Of a stretch of 64,000 nucleotides of DNA, positions 36,652 through 49,300 are shown piece after piece. How positions within the stretch are numbered: the first letter of the stretch is position 1; each line of letters starts with the position of its first letter. Below the pieces are notes generated by a model. The model did not search any database and was not told the origin of the DNA. It worked only from the letters and a program-made list of their open reading frames with translations. The DNA lies in NCBI RefSeq assembly GCF_000169535.1, contig NZ_AAYN02000002.1, positions 612,642 to 676,641 on the forward strand. The letters are read 5' to 3'. The translations under genes were made by a program, and so were the position numbers. Source of the stretch: Ureaplasma urealyticum serovar 8 str. ATCC 27618 (GTDB lineage: Bacteria > Bacillota_I > Bacilli_A > Mycoplasmatales > Mycoplasmoidaceae).

Positions 36652-39393
36652 TTAAGAGTTAATTTTGTTTGGTAGTTTAATAGTTAAATTTTGATCATCT
36701 TTAGAAGAAGAATTAATAACATCTGTAGTTAAATCATTATAAATAATTGTTACTTTATTAAGTACTAAATCATCATAATACCAATCAAGTGACTCATGAT
36801 CATTTTGATCTTCATAGTAAATATATGGACGATTTATTACATATGTTAAAGTTTTAGTTGCTTTATCTAAAACAAAATCTGTGTCCTTGTTTGAATTAAT
36901 TGCTTCAGGATTGTTAAACACTCTAGATAATGAAAATGTTCAATCAGCATTTTTATTATTTTTAGGCTTTAAAGACGAAATAATGGCAAACAGTTTATGA
37001 TCCGCATTCTTGTTATATCATCAATTATTAGAAAACTGCAATGATATTTTTGTTTTTTTGGTTACTGAATCATAACTAGCAATAATTTTTTCTATCTTAG
37101 GATCTGGAGTGCTAATTTGAATCATTGTTAAAGAAGTATTAATAATCACTGGTTTAGCATTTATCATTAACGAACTAATTTGATAAATGCTATCAGGATT
37201 TAAACCTCCATAAATATTTTGATCTTTATCTAAATCATAAATTAATTCAATTACATTTGAATTATTAACTTTTGAAGATAAAACAGTTTGGGGACTAAGT
37301 GTAAATTTTCGGTTAATAATATTAGTATCAAGATTATAAAAATTTAAAGCATAATCTGATGGATTTAAGCTTTGATGTAAACTTAAAGTATCTAATTTCA
37401 TTTTAATTTTTAATATATTATGGATTTTGTCATATTCTCAAGTATCAAGGGATGCTATAAGAGGAATCTCAAAAATAGCTTCATGATTGTGTTTTGATAA
37501 TAACTCAATCACAGATTGATCATCATTTATTAAACTAATGCTTTTAATTACATATTGATGTTGTTTTAAATAATTTGGAAATGTGTTTTGGTTAATTTTT
37601 AATTTAAATCCTGCTTGTTGGAAACTAAATTCATTATTTAAACGATTAAAAATAATTTGCTTACCGTCTTTTAAAGTCAATTTAATTTTATTAATTTTTG
37701 TAAGATTAAGTTGTTTAAAATGTTTGATATTAAGATGTAATTCAGGATCATTTTTAGCATTAAATTTAATTACATTTGATTGGTATTCAGCAAATTTTAA
37801 TGTAAATTGTTTATTTTGTAAATCATCAATTTTAATTGGTATTTCATTGATTGATGCTTCATTATTAACCGCAATCAATTTAGTAATTATATAATTAGAA
37901 TCATTTTCAAAAATTTGACCTATTGATTTAGCATTCAAAGTTTTATTTAGATTTAATAGAAAATATTTATTTTTTACATCATAAAAAGAACCTGTTGTTA
38001 TTTTGTTTTCTAAAATATCAAAACTAAAAGTCTTTATATCTTCTTGCTGATCTGTATTTATTTTTTTAATTGTTAATAAAACTTTTTTAGTATTTTGCAC
38101 TATTGGCGAATCACTATCTAATTGAAATTTCATAAGCATATTTTGTGGATCAGTATCATTAAATGTAAATTTAATGATTTTAGAAAGATGTTTATTAGTT
38201 AAATCAAGCTGTTTTTCTCTAATACTTAATGGCAAAGTTTGCTTATCATTCATTATTGTTAATGATTTAATTTTAAAAAAAGGAGTTTTTAAAATAAGAG
38301 TTTGTAATTCTAAATTATTGGCTAAATCAAAAACAATATTGTTTTTATCGTGATTAAACTTTAATGATTTTAAAATAATAGTTTTATTATTTTTAGTTGA
38401 TATAAGTTCAATATCTGCACTTAACATATTATCTTTAAAATTATATGGGTTAATAAAATGATCATATGAAAGTTGTAATTGTTGTGGAATTCCATCATTT
38501 TTAATCACTTTAGTATCTAAAACATTTATTTTTGTTCATTTTGAAAAAACAGATGGAATTAATAAATAAGTTGGTCTTTGATTATTAATACTTCCATCTA
38601 ACTGTAACCCACTTGGTTTATAAACATTTTGGTTAATTTCAAGTTTTTTTTGGTCTAAAACTAATTTAGAAATAAAATATTCACCATCATCTAATTGGTT
38701 ATTTGCATCAGCATTTAAATTAGCAGTAATAGTTAATACTGGTTTTTTATTTTGATGTGTTAAGTGATTAAATTGATATTTTAGAAAATGCAATTTAAAG
38801 GTTTTATTTGTTTTTTTATTTGTTAATTCAATTTCAATATTTTTATCTTTAATATCATTAAGATTTAAATTTAAAAGCTTAATTTCGAATTCAACTTCTG
38901 TTTTTTTAATGTTAGTAAATCGGGCACTCTGGTCAACAACTTTGATTAAATCATCTTTTTTATTAAAATTAAAATCAATAGATTCAGTTAACATTTTATT
39001 AGTTTGAATCACTTGAACGCCAACAAATTCTTGACTTGAATTTATAATAATTTTTTCATTAGGTTTAGGACGTTGGGGTAAGCGAATATAAATACGATTA
39101 TTTATAATAATTGGTTTTATATCAACATAAAAAGCAATTTTTTGGTTTGAACTATTAATAATACTTGTTGAAAAAATAACTTTTGGCATTTTTTGCATAT
39201 CTTCATTTGTTAATTTATTAAATTCATAAGCAATATAATAATCGTCATTTTCTGTTTTTAAAAAATAATCTAAAACTTTTAATTTATATCTGGTTTCACT
39301 AAAACTACATGCAGAAATGGTGCTGATAATAGGTATTGATATTAATGAAGCAATAAGTAAGTTTCAGTATTTATTTTTATTTTTTAATCTCAT
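36652..39393 (-). CDS. Repeat lipoprotein, 913 aa
   Basis: Predicted surface lipoprotein of unknown function, paralogous in its N-terminal third to the 28145-31456 product. ATG 39393 gives an 11-residue start including a TGA-Trp, a hydrophobic stretch, and lipobox I-S-A-C. Fragments at 38536-39198, 37438-38508, 37021-37401 and 36652-36921 lie in one frame, ending at TAA 36652. The signal is followed by YYIAYEFNKLT and an R-L-P-Q-R-P-K-P strand, then ~110-residue beta modules. The C-terminal part has no recognised domain. The ribosome-binding site is weak (GTGGAT). A TTGTGTAAA motif lies about 125 bp upstream. Confidence 0.85.
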
Positions 39394-39516
39394 AGTTTAT
39401 TCAATCCACTAAACAAATAAATATTTATATTTTATACCGGTTGTAATTAAGTTAAATTTAAATAAAAATTAATGCTATTTTTAGTTAAATTAAAAAATAA
39501 TTTTTGGAACATTATA

Positions 39517-39544
39517 TTGTGTAAATTTCCTATAGTATTATAAT
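39517..39544 (+). promoter_or_regulatory. TTGTGTAAATTT motif with TATAAT 15 nt downstream
   Basis: TTGTGT (39518-39523) and TATAAT (39539-39544) are spaced roughly like -35/-10 on the plus strand, yet no plus-strand gene follows. It may be a motif occurrence in the leader of the 39393 lipoprotein, or a promoter for an antisense RNA across the apt terminator. Confidence 0.3.
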
Positions 39545-39554
39545 ATAAAAAAAA

Positions 39555-39586
39555 TACTTTAAGAACATTGGTAGGTTCTTAAAGTA
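39555..39586 (-). terminator. Terminator of apt
   Basis: Perfect 12-bp stem TACTTTAAGAAC (39555-39566) with GTTCTTAAAGTA (39575-39586), 8-nt loop, followed by TTTTTTTT on the minus strand. Confidence 0.87.
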
Positions 39587-39607
39587 GGAATTTAATTTTT
39601 ATAAAAA

Positions 39608-40129
39608 TTAATAATTAATTAAAGCATGAACTTTTCCACTTAGTTTTTCTTCACCTTTTAGAAATCCTAAACGAATCAAATAAACACTCCCTGCTACAAT
39701 TCCTTTAGCTTGATGAACAAGATTTTCAATCGCAGCAACAGTCCCTCCTGTTGCTAATAAATCATCGACAATTAAAACGCGTTGGTTTGGTTTTAGTGCA
39801 TCTTTGTGCATCTCCACACGAGAACTACCATATTCTAATGTGTACTCAGCACTATAAACATCATTTGGTAACTTATTTGGTTTACGTACCAAAATAAATG
39901 GCTTATTTAATTTGATTGATAATGGTGCTGCAAATAAAAAACCACGCGACTCCGCACCTATTATAGCATCTATATTTAATGATTTAGCAAAGTCAGCAAA
40001 ATCATCAACAATCTTTTCAATAATTTTTGGTTCTAAAAACAAAGGAGTAATATCTTTAAAAACGATTCCTTTTTTAGGGAAGTCTGGTACATCCCTGATT
40101 TTTGATTTAATGTAATCAATATTGATCAT
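39608..40129 (-). CDS. apt: Adenine phosphoribosyltransferase
   Basis: Adenine + PRPP to AMP + PPi, cytoplasmic purine salvage; mollicutes do not make purines de novo. 173 residues, the usual length. Visible motifs: PDFPKKGIVFKDITPL near the N-terminus, GAESRGFLFAAPL, RKPNKLP, and the PRPP-binding loop VLIVDDLLATGGT (118-130). It has no internal TGA. It lies 20 bp after the truncated SecF-like frame on the same strand, the order I recall for the apt and secDF region of M. pneumoniae, and ends at a strong terminator. Confidence 0.95.
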   Translation of the reverse strand: MINIDYIKSKIRDVPDFPKKGIVFKDITPLFLEPKIIEKIVDDFADFAKSLNIDAIIGAESRGFLFAAPLSIKLNKPFILVRKPNKLPNDVYSAEYTLEYGSSRVEMHKDALKPNQRVLIVDDLLATGGTVAAIENLVHQAKGIVAGSVYLIRLGFLKGEEKLSGKVHALINY

Positions 40130-40149
40130 AATCGTTATAAATCTTTCTT

Positions 40150-41013
40150 TTAAAATTTATTTATATTCATAATTTCTTGTTCATCAAATTTATCATAAAC
40201 ATTATCTGCATTATCATCCTTAGCTAATAAACTTTTACTAATATAAACCATTTTCATTCATAAACAATGAATAATTATGATTGATAAATAATGGGTAGAT
40301 ATTAAACTAAATAAAATAATTGCATTAAAACTAATTAAAACAAATGGTGTAAAAATCATTAATCACAATAATGCAAATAATATCATAATGTATATTATAT
40401 TATAAGTATTAAAGTATTTAATTAAAGAATCTTGAATTTGAAATTGTAATTGTTTTTTTGTTACATGCTTCATTAAATCCAAAGTTCGTTTTAAATTTAA
40501 ACAAATATGTAAACTAAAACTAGTCATTAAAACAAAACTCGTGTTAATTGCAATAATTGATATTTGATTATTAAATAAACGTAATAATCCAGCAATACCA
40601 AAACTAATTAATGATGTACAAATAAGATTAATTATTATGGGGATTATTGATTGGGGTTTTAGTCAAATGCTTGATCAAATTAAAATAATATCAAAGATAA
40701 TAAAATACGCAGCAATTGAATTTGTAATATTATTAATTAAATGATATTGACTACTTCTATAAACAATTGCATCACTAAACCGGTGATTTAAACTGATCAA
40801 ATCTATTTCGCTTAAAACATTTGGTTTTTTAGCATCAAATTGCATTGATACTACTCCATCATTAATCTTATAATCTAAAATAGTTTTGAACTCGTGAGAA
40901 TTAAAGTCTTTTAAATCACTTTTCATAATTAACTCATATACAGAACCAAAACTAAAACTATGGTTTGGAACAATAAAACCTAAAATAAATAAGCCAATAA
41001 AAGCTATTATATG
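40150..41013 (-). pseudogene. SecF-like C-terminal fragment (5' truncated membrane protein)
   Basis: Open frame from after TAG (41014-41016) to TAA 40150; the first ATG is only at 40926. It encodes a hydrophobic segment (IAFIGLFILGFIVP), a short outside domain, then about five more membrane spans, the last pair LFALLWLMIFTPFVLISF and IILFSLISTHYLSII. Number and spacing of spans, and the position next to apt, suit the SecF half of a mollicute SecDF export protein; sequence motifs are weak, so this is tentative. A full SecDF would need several hundred more N-terminal residues, replaced here by the end of another gene in head-to-head orientation. It could also be a small intact membrane protein with a non-ATG start. 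Confidence 0.45.
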
Positions 41014-41417
41014 CTATTTTAACTGAGGCCACATTTATTGAAAAACTAGCAAATGATGAAGACCGAATTTTAATGAATTTAAAATATGATCTAGCCCCTT
41101 ATAAAATTGCTGTAATGCCATTAGTTAATAAATTAAAAGAAAAAGCAGAAGTAGTTTATAATAAAATTTTGGATTTAAATATTTCAGTAACTTTTGATAA
41201 TAGCGGAAGTATTGGAAAACGTTATCGTCGTCAAGATGCAATAGGAACAATTTATTGTATAACAATTGATTATGATTCATTTGGTGATGAACATGATCCT
41301 ACTTTTACTATTCGTGAACGAAACACAATGGCTCAAAAAAGAATTAAATTATCAGAATTATCTTTATATTTAAGCCAAAAAGCTCATGAAGATTTTCAAA
41401 AGCAATGTCAAAAATAA
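41001..41417 (+). pseudogene. glyS: Glycyl-tRNA synthetase C-terminal fragment
   Basis: Anticodon-binding domain of class II GlyRS without its catalytic core. The frame opens after TAA at 40998-41000 and reads KLLYAILTEATF, then LAPYKIAVMPLVNKL, TFDNSGSIGKRYRRQDAIGT and FTIRERNTMAQKRI, the signature block of the domain, ending at TAA 41415. Roughly the first three quarters of a normal protein is missing. It overlaps the dnaG start by 13 bp, matching the glyS-dnaG order of mycoplasmas, so the 3' context is original and the break is on the left. A functional glyS must exist elsewhere, or the junction is artificial. Confidence 0.88.
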
Positions 41418-43319
41418 CTAACAATGTTTTTTTAACAATTCGTAATGCTGTAAATATTTCTGATGTTATTCAAAATTACATTAAAGTAATTAAAAAGGGT
41501 AATAATTATTGAGCTATTTGTCCATTTCACAATGATACAAATGAATCATTATCAATCAATGATAAAAAACAAATCTTTAAATGTTTTGCTTGTAATCATG
41601 CTGGCGATGTAATTAAATTTGTTGCTGAATATAAAAAAATCTCCTATGCTTTAGCAGCACAAGAGATTCTTCAATTAATGAATTTAGATTTAAACTTATT
41701 GAATCATTTACAAAAAATTTCTCCACAAGAAATTAAAAAAAATAAAGTTTTTGATTTAAACAAACAAATTCAAAAATGATTTATTAATTTTTTAAATAAT
41801 AAAAATAATATTCATGTTATTGATTATTTAGCTAAACGAAATTTAAATAAAAGTGATTTAGCATATTTTAAAATTGGTTATGCTCCAAATAATGATGAAT
41901 TATTGAATTTAATAAAATCTAATTATAATAATTTAATACAAGAAAATGATGAGTTTGAATTAAATAAATTAATAGAAAATTCCTTTTTAGTAATTGATAA
42001 GAATGGTAATTACCATGATTTTTTTAATGATCGTATTATTTTTAGTATTTATGATCATCTCAATAATGTTGTTGGTTTTAGCGGACGTATAATTGCAAGT
42101 GAGAAAACACCAAAATATTTAAATACTAAAACCACTTCTGTATTTAAAAAAGATGAAATTCTTTATAATTTTCATAATGTTATCACCATTGAAAATAATC
42201 ATCAGTTATTTATAGTTGAAGGTTTTATGGATGTCATTACAATTCATAAATCTAACAAACCAAACGTCGTAGCAACAATGGGCGTTGAATTAACTAATAA
42301 ACATTTAGAATTAATTAAAAGCTATGGAATTAAAGATTTAATTTTATGTTTTGATAACGATCAAGCAGGTTTTTTAGCTACTAAAAAACAAATTATGAAA
42401 CTAATTAATTCTCCATTCAACATTTTTATTGTTGATCATAAAGATAATGATTGTAAAGATATGGATGAATATGCAAATAAGCATGGTTATAGTGCAACAA
42501 GTAAGCTATTAGACCAACAACTTCATATTAGTGAATTTTTATTATTAGAAATTAGTAATACAAACAAATCCACCCCTCACTAAAACACAGTTATAAACAA
42601 GAATGTTTTACAATCATTAAAAAATATGGTGATATTTTTTATATAGACAAATATGTTGATTTCATGAAGCAAACATTTTCAATTGAAGAAAATTTATTAA
42701 AAAAAGTTATTGAAGAATTATTAATTAACAAACAATGCAATTTTATTGAAAACAAAAAAACATTCAATCATATCAAAAACAAACACAAGTAACTAATAAA
42801 CTTACCACTTCAAACCCAAAAGTTATCCTAACAAAAATTGATAAACATTTTAACCGCTTAGTAGTAATTATGTTAATGAATCGGGTTTTCTTCAACCGTC
42901 TTGATGCGCAAGTTCGTAACCGGTTAACTAAAGAGCAAAGTTTAGTGATTAATATTATAGAAGACTTTTATTTGTATCATTTTAAGATTAATAATATTTT
43001 AAAAAACACTGATTCTTTTATTGAATTTATTAATAAAAACTACAGTAAATATACTAATGTTATTAACCAGCTTACAAAAATGGTCCAGATTATTAAATAT
43101 AACCCTAAGTTTGATAATATAGTAGCATTTGAACTAGCTAAAAATAATTTTATATATGAATGATTAAATAATCAAATTAAACGTTTAAAACTCATCAATT
43201 TAAATATGAATAATAACGAACAAATCATAAATAATGAAAAATTAATAAAACAATATAATGATGAAAAAATTTTATTAGACAATTTAATCAATGCTTCTTT
43301 ATTTCATAAAAATCAATAA
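41405..43319 (+). pseudogene. dnaG: DNA primase with two frameshifts
   Basis: Replication primase. From ATG 41405, overlapping the end of the glyS fragment, the protein has a CHC2 zinc finger (C39-P-F-H42 and C60-F-A-C63), an RNA-polymerase-like core with GFSGRIIAS and PKYLNT, and a Toprim domain (VEGFMD 271-276, DNDQAG 317-322). The frame stops at TAA 42581 near a run of four C, continues one frame over ([14 protein letters not shown] onward) to TAA 42790, then shifts again and runs to TAA 43317 as the helicase-binding C-terminal part. Both shifts equal a one-base loss. The ~35 kb of giant genes shows no such errors, favouring real decay over poor sequence, but dnaG is normally essential. 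In mycoplasmas sigA follows dnaG; here a terminator follows. Confidence 0.85.
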
Positions 43320-43326
43320 TAAATAC

Positions 43327-43368
43327 AAAAAAGCTTTTTAGTAATGTTTGTTTACTAAAAAGCTTTTT
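43327..43368. terminator. Bidirectional terminator between dnaG and giant gene 2
   Basis: Long perfect stem: AAAAAGCTTTTTAGTAA (from 43328) with TTACTAAAAAGCTTTTT (43352-43368) and a short loop. A and T runs on both sides let it serve the converging dnaG (plus) and giant gene 2 (minus). Confidence 0.87.
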
Positions 43369-43398
43369 CATTGTTAATCAATTGGTATTTAAATGTAA

Positions 43399-46300
43399 TT
43401 AAAATTGGTTCTCGTTATTTGTATCCATAGCGTCATTATTCGTTGTACCAAAACTATCAGTGTAGTGTTTGTGTTGATCATCAATTTTAAAGATTGATGT
43501 TTTTGGTTCTCCTGAATAATATGTAGCGTTTGAACTATTTGGAAGGTTTGGATCAATTCGTGGTTCATATCATACTTTACCAATATCAATTGTATTTTTT
43601 AAACTATCTGAATTTCTTCGAAGGTAATTTGCTAATTTACAACTTGTTGATAACACGTTAGCACTTGTTGCTCGTGAAGCCCTTTCAAAATCTGTTAGTA
43701 ATGAAGTATCATCACCAGCTACAAAGTCATCAATATCTTGACCTTTTAAAGCTAATTTATTTGTATTATGTTCATAAATTCGAGCATAAACACCAAGTGA
43801 TTTAGCTAATCCTAAATCAAAGATTGTTTCACGATAACCACCAAAACCTGTAAATGGTCCTTTAAGGGATAAAGCAACTTGATATCTTCAAGTAAAGTTA
43901 TTTCTTCCATGACCAAATTTTCATACTTTTCAATCAACTGATTTGGTACTAAATGCATTTTTTAAACTATAGCCCATATCTTTAGCTGAAATTGTATTTG
44001 ATGCTTGATAGTGTAAGACTTTAACTATATTATAATTTTGGTTTGGAATTAATTGAATATTTTTAAATTCTAAACAATTATTATGTGCAACAATTGAAAC
44101 AATCACGTAATCTTTTTTAATATCATAGTTTAGATTATTATCAATCTTATTTTCATAATCACGTGTATTAAATGGATCATCTCATGTTGATAAAACTACA
44201 TTATAAGTTTGTCCTTCAACAAAAGTATTTGCTTCTTTACCTTTTAATTTAAAATTAACCACTGATGCTGGGTAACCACCAGAATCACCTTTTGTAAAGA
44301 CAATATCGTTTTTAACAACTGTAGTTTGATCAAATTCAATTTGAGCCCCCACGGTTTTAATGTGGTATTTTGATGAATTATAATTTTTAGTTGTGTAAAT
44401 AATTTGATTATCATCATTATTTATTGATCCAATAATTCTATTAATACCTTTATTAACAAATGAAATACTTTTAATATAATAATCTTGATTAAAATTTAAA
44501 TTGTTAAAATCTGCATTGAAATATCAAAATGGATCATTATTATTTTTCTTAAATAATTTACATGCTCCAGTATTAAAACCAGCTTCATTATCAGGTTGAT
44601 CTTTGGGTTTGTATTCAATATTTATAGAAAAATCACCATTTAAAATTTGGTTTAAAACTGTACTATTATTTTTTCCAACTAATTTAAATTGTTTTGAAAT
44701 TCCATCTTTAAATTGCGCAAGATTTTGCACTTCATTAACATCAATATGAATACCTGTTTTAATAGTTTTTGTTATGTCATTATCAATCATATTAATTATT
44801 TTGAGATTATCAATCATATAAATTTGCTTTTCAATCTCATTTTTATTTGGATGAGTTTGCTTTTCATTATAATAAACACCTAAAAATTGATATTCACTAT
44901 TTTCTTCTAAAGCCCCATTATTAGGTAAATCAAATTCTAATTTTGAATAATTATTAACATTTAATTGAATTGGTTTAGATCAAACTTCCGCATTTGTTTT
45001 AGTGTTAGTAAATAAAGCAAACATGTATTTATTATAAAGATGTTCATCTTTATTATTAAATGTCACAGTTGATTTTAGTGTTAGATTTTTATTATCTAAT
45101 TTATTTTTAACACTTTTCACTTCATAAGGATTTTGATTTTCTTCAATTTTAATACTTGAGTATTGACTATTGTCTAATTCAAAAGTTACTTTATTCTTAT
45201 ACATTTTTGTTTGTGGATTTTCATACATTAATTTATTTAAATCCTTATGGGATAGTGCCTCAGGCTCATAAACTAAATCAATGCTAATAAGTTGATATAA
45301 ATTACCTGGTTTAAAATAATCATTATTATTATAAATATTAAATTCAATGATTTTTTTCTTGTTATCAACCATACCAACTAATGGAGGGTTCAAAGGTATT
45401 TGTTTTCTTTTATTTGGCATTAAAATTTTTTCTATACCTATTCTTTGCCCCATAAATAAACTGTCATCTGGATCGTCATATCGAATTTGAAATGTCATTT
45501 TTTCATGATTTTTATTATAAACAATCTTAGGGGTTGCAACATATCATTTAATTGTTGTTGCGTTAGTGCTAAATGATAGTGCATTATTATTTACATTTTT
45601 GAATGGTTCACTATCAGTATCTTTAGATATTAGTTTTTTAAGGTGTTTATCTTGAGAAAAACTAGGATCTGCTCATTCAATTCCTAATATTTTATATTCA
45701 CGATTACCCTTAAAATCTTGATTATGATCTTTAATGATTTGAACTAAATAATCTTTTTGACCTGCTTTAAAATTTATTGGTTCAGAATATATTAGTCTAC
45801 CATTAGATTTTCAATAATTATGTTTATCATTAATTTTTCAATTATTATTCTTTTCATCTCACTTATCACTTGTTCTTTTTGAAGATTCATAAACTAATCT
45901 GAATGGTTTACCAATATAAGTTCCATCATGCTGTAATTTTAAATCAAAACTTATACCATCATTAGTTTGATCTTTTTTAACTAAACTAATAATTTTTGGT
46001 TCAACAGTTTTAGTTTTGAATGAAATATTAGGTTGTGTGTTACCATTAGTATTTTCATAAATTACATTATTATTAGCTTTTGAATTTAAATTAGCATAGG
46101 CCTTAGTTGGTTTTTGCTCAAATCACATTTTAGTAATTTTATATTCAATATTAGGCTCTAAATTATTTAAAGATAAAAGTGCATTTGCACCATTAGAATT
46201 TACAATTAATGGGCATGTACGTTCAAATACTGGAATATTTTGATTAGATGGTGTAATTTGAATATGTAATACTTGTTTATCAAATACTTGATCTTTTGAT

Positions 46301-49300
46301 TCTAATTGAAATCAAACTGTTGCAGCATCAGTTGTAGCTGGTGTTTTAATATTTTGAATTCGTACACCATCGGTTGGCACTAATAAATTTGCTGGGTATA
46401 AACTTAGTAAATATGTAGCATTACCTTGTTCAAAATCACTTTGTTGATTTCCAAAATATAAACCATTTAAATTATAATAACGATTTGTAGTTAAATTATC
46501 AATCTCAGCTTGATAAAGAATTTGATTATTATCATTAGTTGTTATTAAACGGGGTTTAGTTCATTTTGTTTCCCCATTATTATCAACATATGCTGCACTA
46601 ATTCATTTATTAGCTAATAATTTTGGAGCTTGTGTAATTGTAATATCAACCTTACCTTTATTATTAACAACATCACCTGTTTTTGATGGACGTTCCTTAG
46701 TTGACAAATCATTATTTTCTAATAGAATTTTAAATTTATATTGATTATCATCATTTGTTGAATTTTGATAAATAAATGAATAGTTGTTTTTATCATTATT
46801 ATTGATGTCTTCACCCATTCTAGCTGGTTTTGTTAACAACATTAGTTCACAAACTTTATAATCTTGATTTAGATCAATTCCACTAATATGAAATTTAACT
46901 ATTTTTTTATTTTCTTTAATTTCAACATGTGCTCTAGCTGAAACGCTTTGTTTTAGATTATTTAACATTGCGTATTTAATACTAAATTGATCTTGGTTAG
47001 TTAATATATTACTTGGATCATTCAACTCAAAACATAAGTCTAAAGCCCCTAATGCTTTTTTAACTTTATTTCCATTTTCATTAACTTCTTGTGTTAATAG
47101 TGAATAATTAGTTGGAGTTTGCATTTGATTAATACTAATACGTTGAGCATTTGGTGTTTTAATATTTCCTTTAGCAGTTTTTTCTAATGCTAATCATGTT
47201 CATTTACTATCATCAATAGCTTTATTATCATCCCCATACCCAATACGTAATGTATAAGATGAATTTCATAATAAATCATTACCAAAATCTTTTTTTCAAT
47301 TTAAATTATTAAGATCTAATGAAGATATTGGAATAGTGTAATAAAGTGGTTTAGTATTTGGATCACTATTATTTAATTTTCACTCAAAACGAATATATTG
47401 ACTTTTACTAAATACACTTAAATCCCCATTTAGTTTAAGATCAATTGTAGCGTTTGGAGTATTATTTACAAAATTAATCGTTGCAGTTTCAACATAAGCA
47501 CTTTTCATTGTTTTAAACACTATTTGATCAAAATCAACATTTAAATTATTAACTGCTGTTACTTTATTAAATTTCTCTAATTCTTCTTTAGTAAATATTA
47601 ATTTAGCATCTTTTAGTTCATATTGCATATCTTCAGTTAAGTTATCAAAAACAATTTCATCTAAAACAATTTCATTATTTACTATTTTAGTTTTTAGTTT
47701 TTTAGTAATTCATGAATTAGATGATTGATTATTTTTTGGTCCAAAACGTAATTCAAGCTCATAATTTAGATTTTTTAAAACACTATCTTGGTCTTCAAGT
47801 TTTAGATTTAGTTTTGCATGATGTGCTTTGATTTCACTAACATTTACTTGCTTAATTTTTAAAGGTTTACTTGCACGAACTGTAAAGTTATCTAAATTAT
47901 CTTGTTTTTTAGTTAAATAACCTTTTTCTAATTTATGTTTTTTAAACTCTGTATTGTCATTAGTATTAGTATTTGATACACCTACTCATTTAATAGTATA
48001 TTGCATACCTCATGTTAAATTATCAACATCAAAAATCAAATCTTTAACACTAGCATTTTGGTTTTCTAATATACTATATAATTTTGTATAAAATAACTCT
48101 TCGTTTTTGTTATTTACTAATAATAATCGTAAAAAACCTTTTTCTTTAAATTGTGAAGAATCGCCATCTAAACTTAATTTTAGTGTATAACTATTTTCTT
48201 GAGCTTTTTTACTAATTTCAATTTTATTAATAAATAAGTGTTTTAATGTTTTAAAGTGTACATTATTAATTGTAAAATGTGGTTTTTGAGCAACAAAATT
48301 TTCTTTTTGTTTTCAAGCTTCTGAACTTATATTAATTTCTTTTAATTCATAATCAGTATTTTCATTTAATTGTATTAAATCTACATCATTTAAAATCACT
48401 TGATCATTTTTAACTTCTTTAACACTAGCAAGCACATTTTTTTGTTTTACACTTGTTGGGTTTGATTGTGTATTAAAAACAAGATTTAGCTGATCACCAA
48501 TTTTAAAAATATGATCAGGATCCTTAAACATTAATTTTAATTTAGCTGTTTTAGCACCAAGATTACTGATCTTATCATTTGCATCAACATAACTTACATT
48601 ATTAACTGTATTTGTTAAAACTTTAATTTGAGGTTTATTTAAATTTGCTATAGTGTTTGTATTAAAGATTGGTTTATTTTGATCATCAACACAGTAAGCA
48701 CCATCAAAATCATATATACGATTTTTAGTTAAGTTTGTAAAGTCAAACTCTAAGTCATCATGAATATTCTCATCAATTTTAATTTTTGTAGAAGCCCAAA
48801 TAAACTCATTATTGTCTTTTCGTTTGTATCTTAAAGCTAAATATTTACCTTTAAATGCACTCTTCATGTTATTTTTCATTTTAACACGAACTGTAACGTT
48901 GTTGTTAGTTTCAGTTGAAGGATGAGTAATATCAATCTTATTAACACTAAATACATTACCAACAGCATAATTTTTATTATTAACATTTTTATCGTAAATA
49001 TAATTATCATAACCACTATTTGTTTTATGAATATTAAATTTAGCTTTATTTGGTTTTTGTTTGATTGAAACAGATGCAACTTCAAATTCTTGATTAGATA
49101 AAGTACCAACACCTAATGAAATATCAGTATATCACTTATTTTTTTGTTGATCAAAATGAATTTGTCAATTATGAGATGCTCGTTCATTATTTGTATTTGG
49201 ATAAACTAATTTAACATTAACTTCATCATTTTCATTAAAGACCTTATCTTCATTTAAATCTTTAAAATAAATTCTAAAGTTAATAACATCTTTTGATCGT

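Noticed and set aside
43389-43589. Small minus-strand ORF (66 aa) over the end of giant gene 2
   Set aside because: A different frame from the clearly coding one; low-complexity shadow.
48876-49112. Hydrophobic 78-aa minus-strand ORF
   Set aside because: Out of frame within giant gene 2; Leu/Ile-rich composition results from reading AT-rich repeats in another frame.
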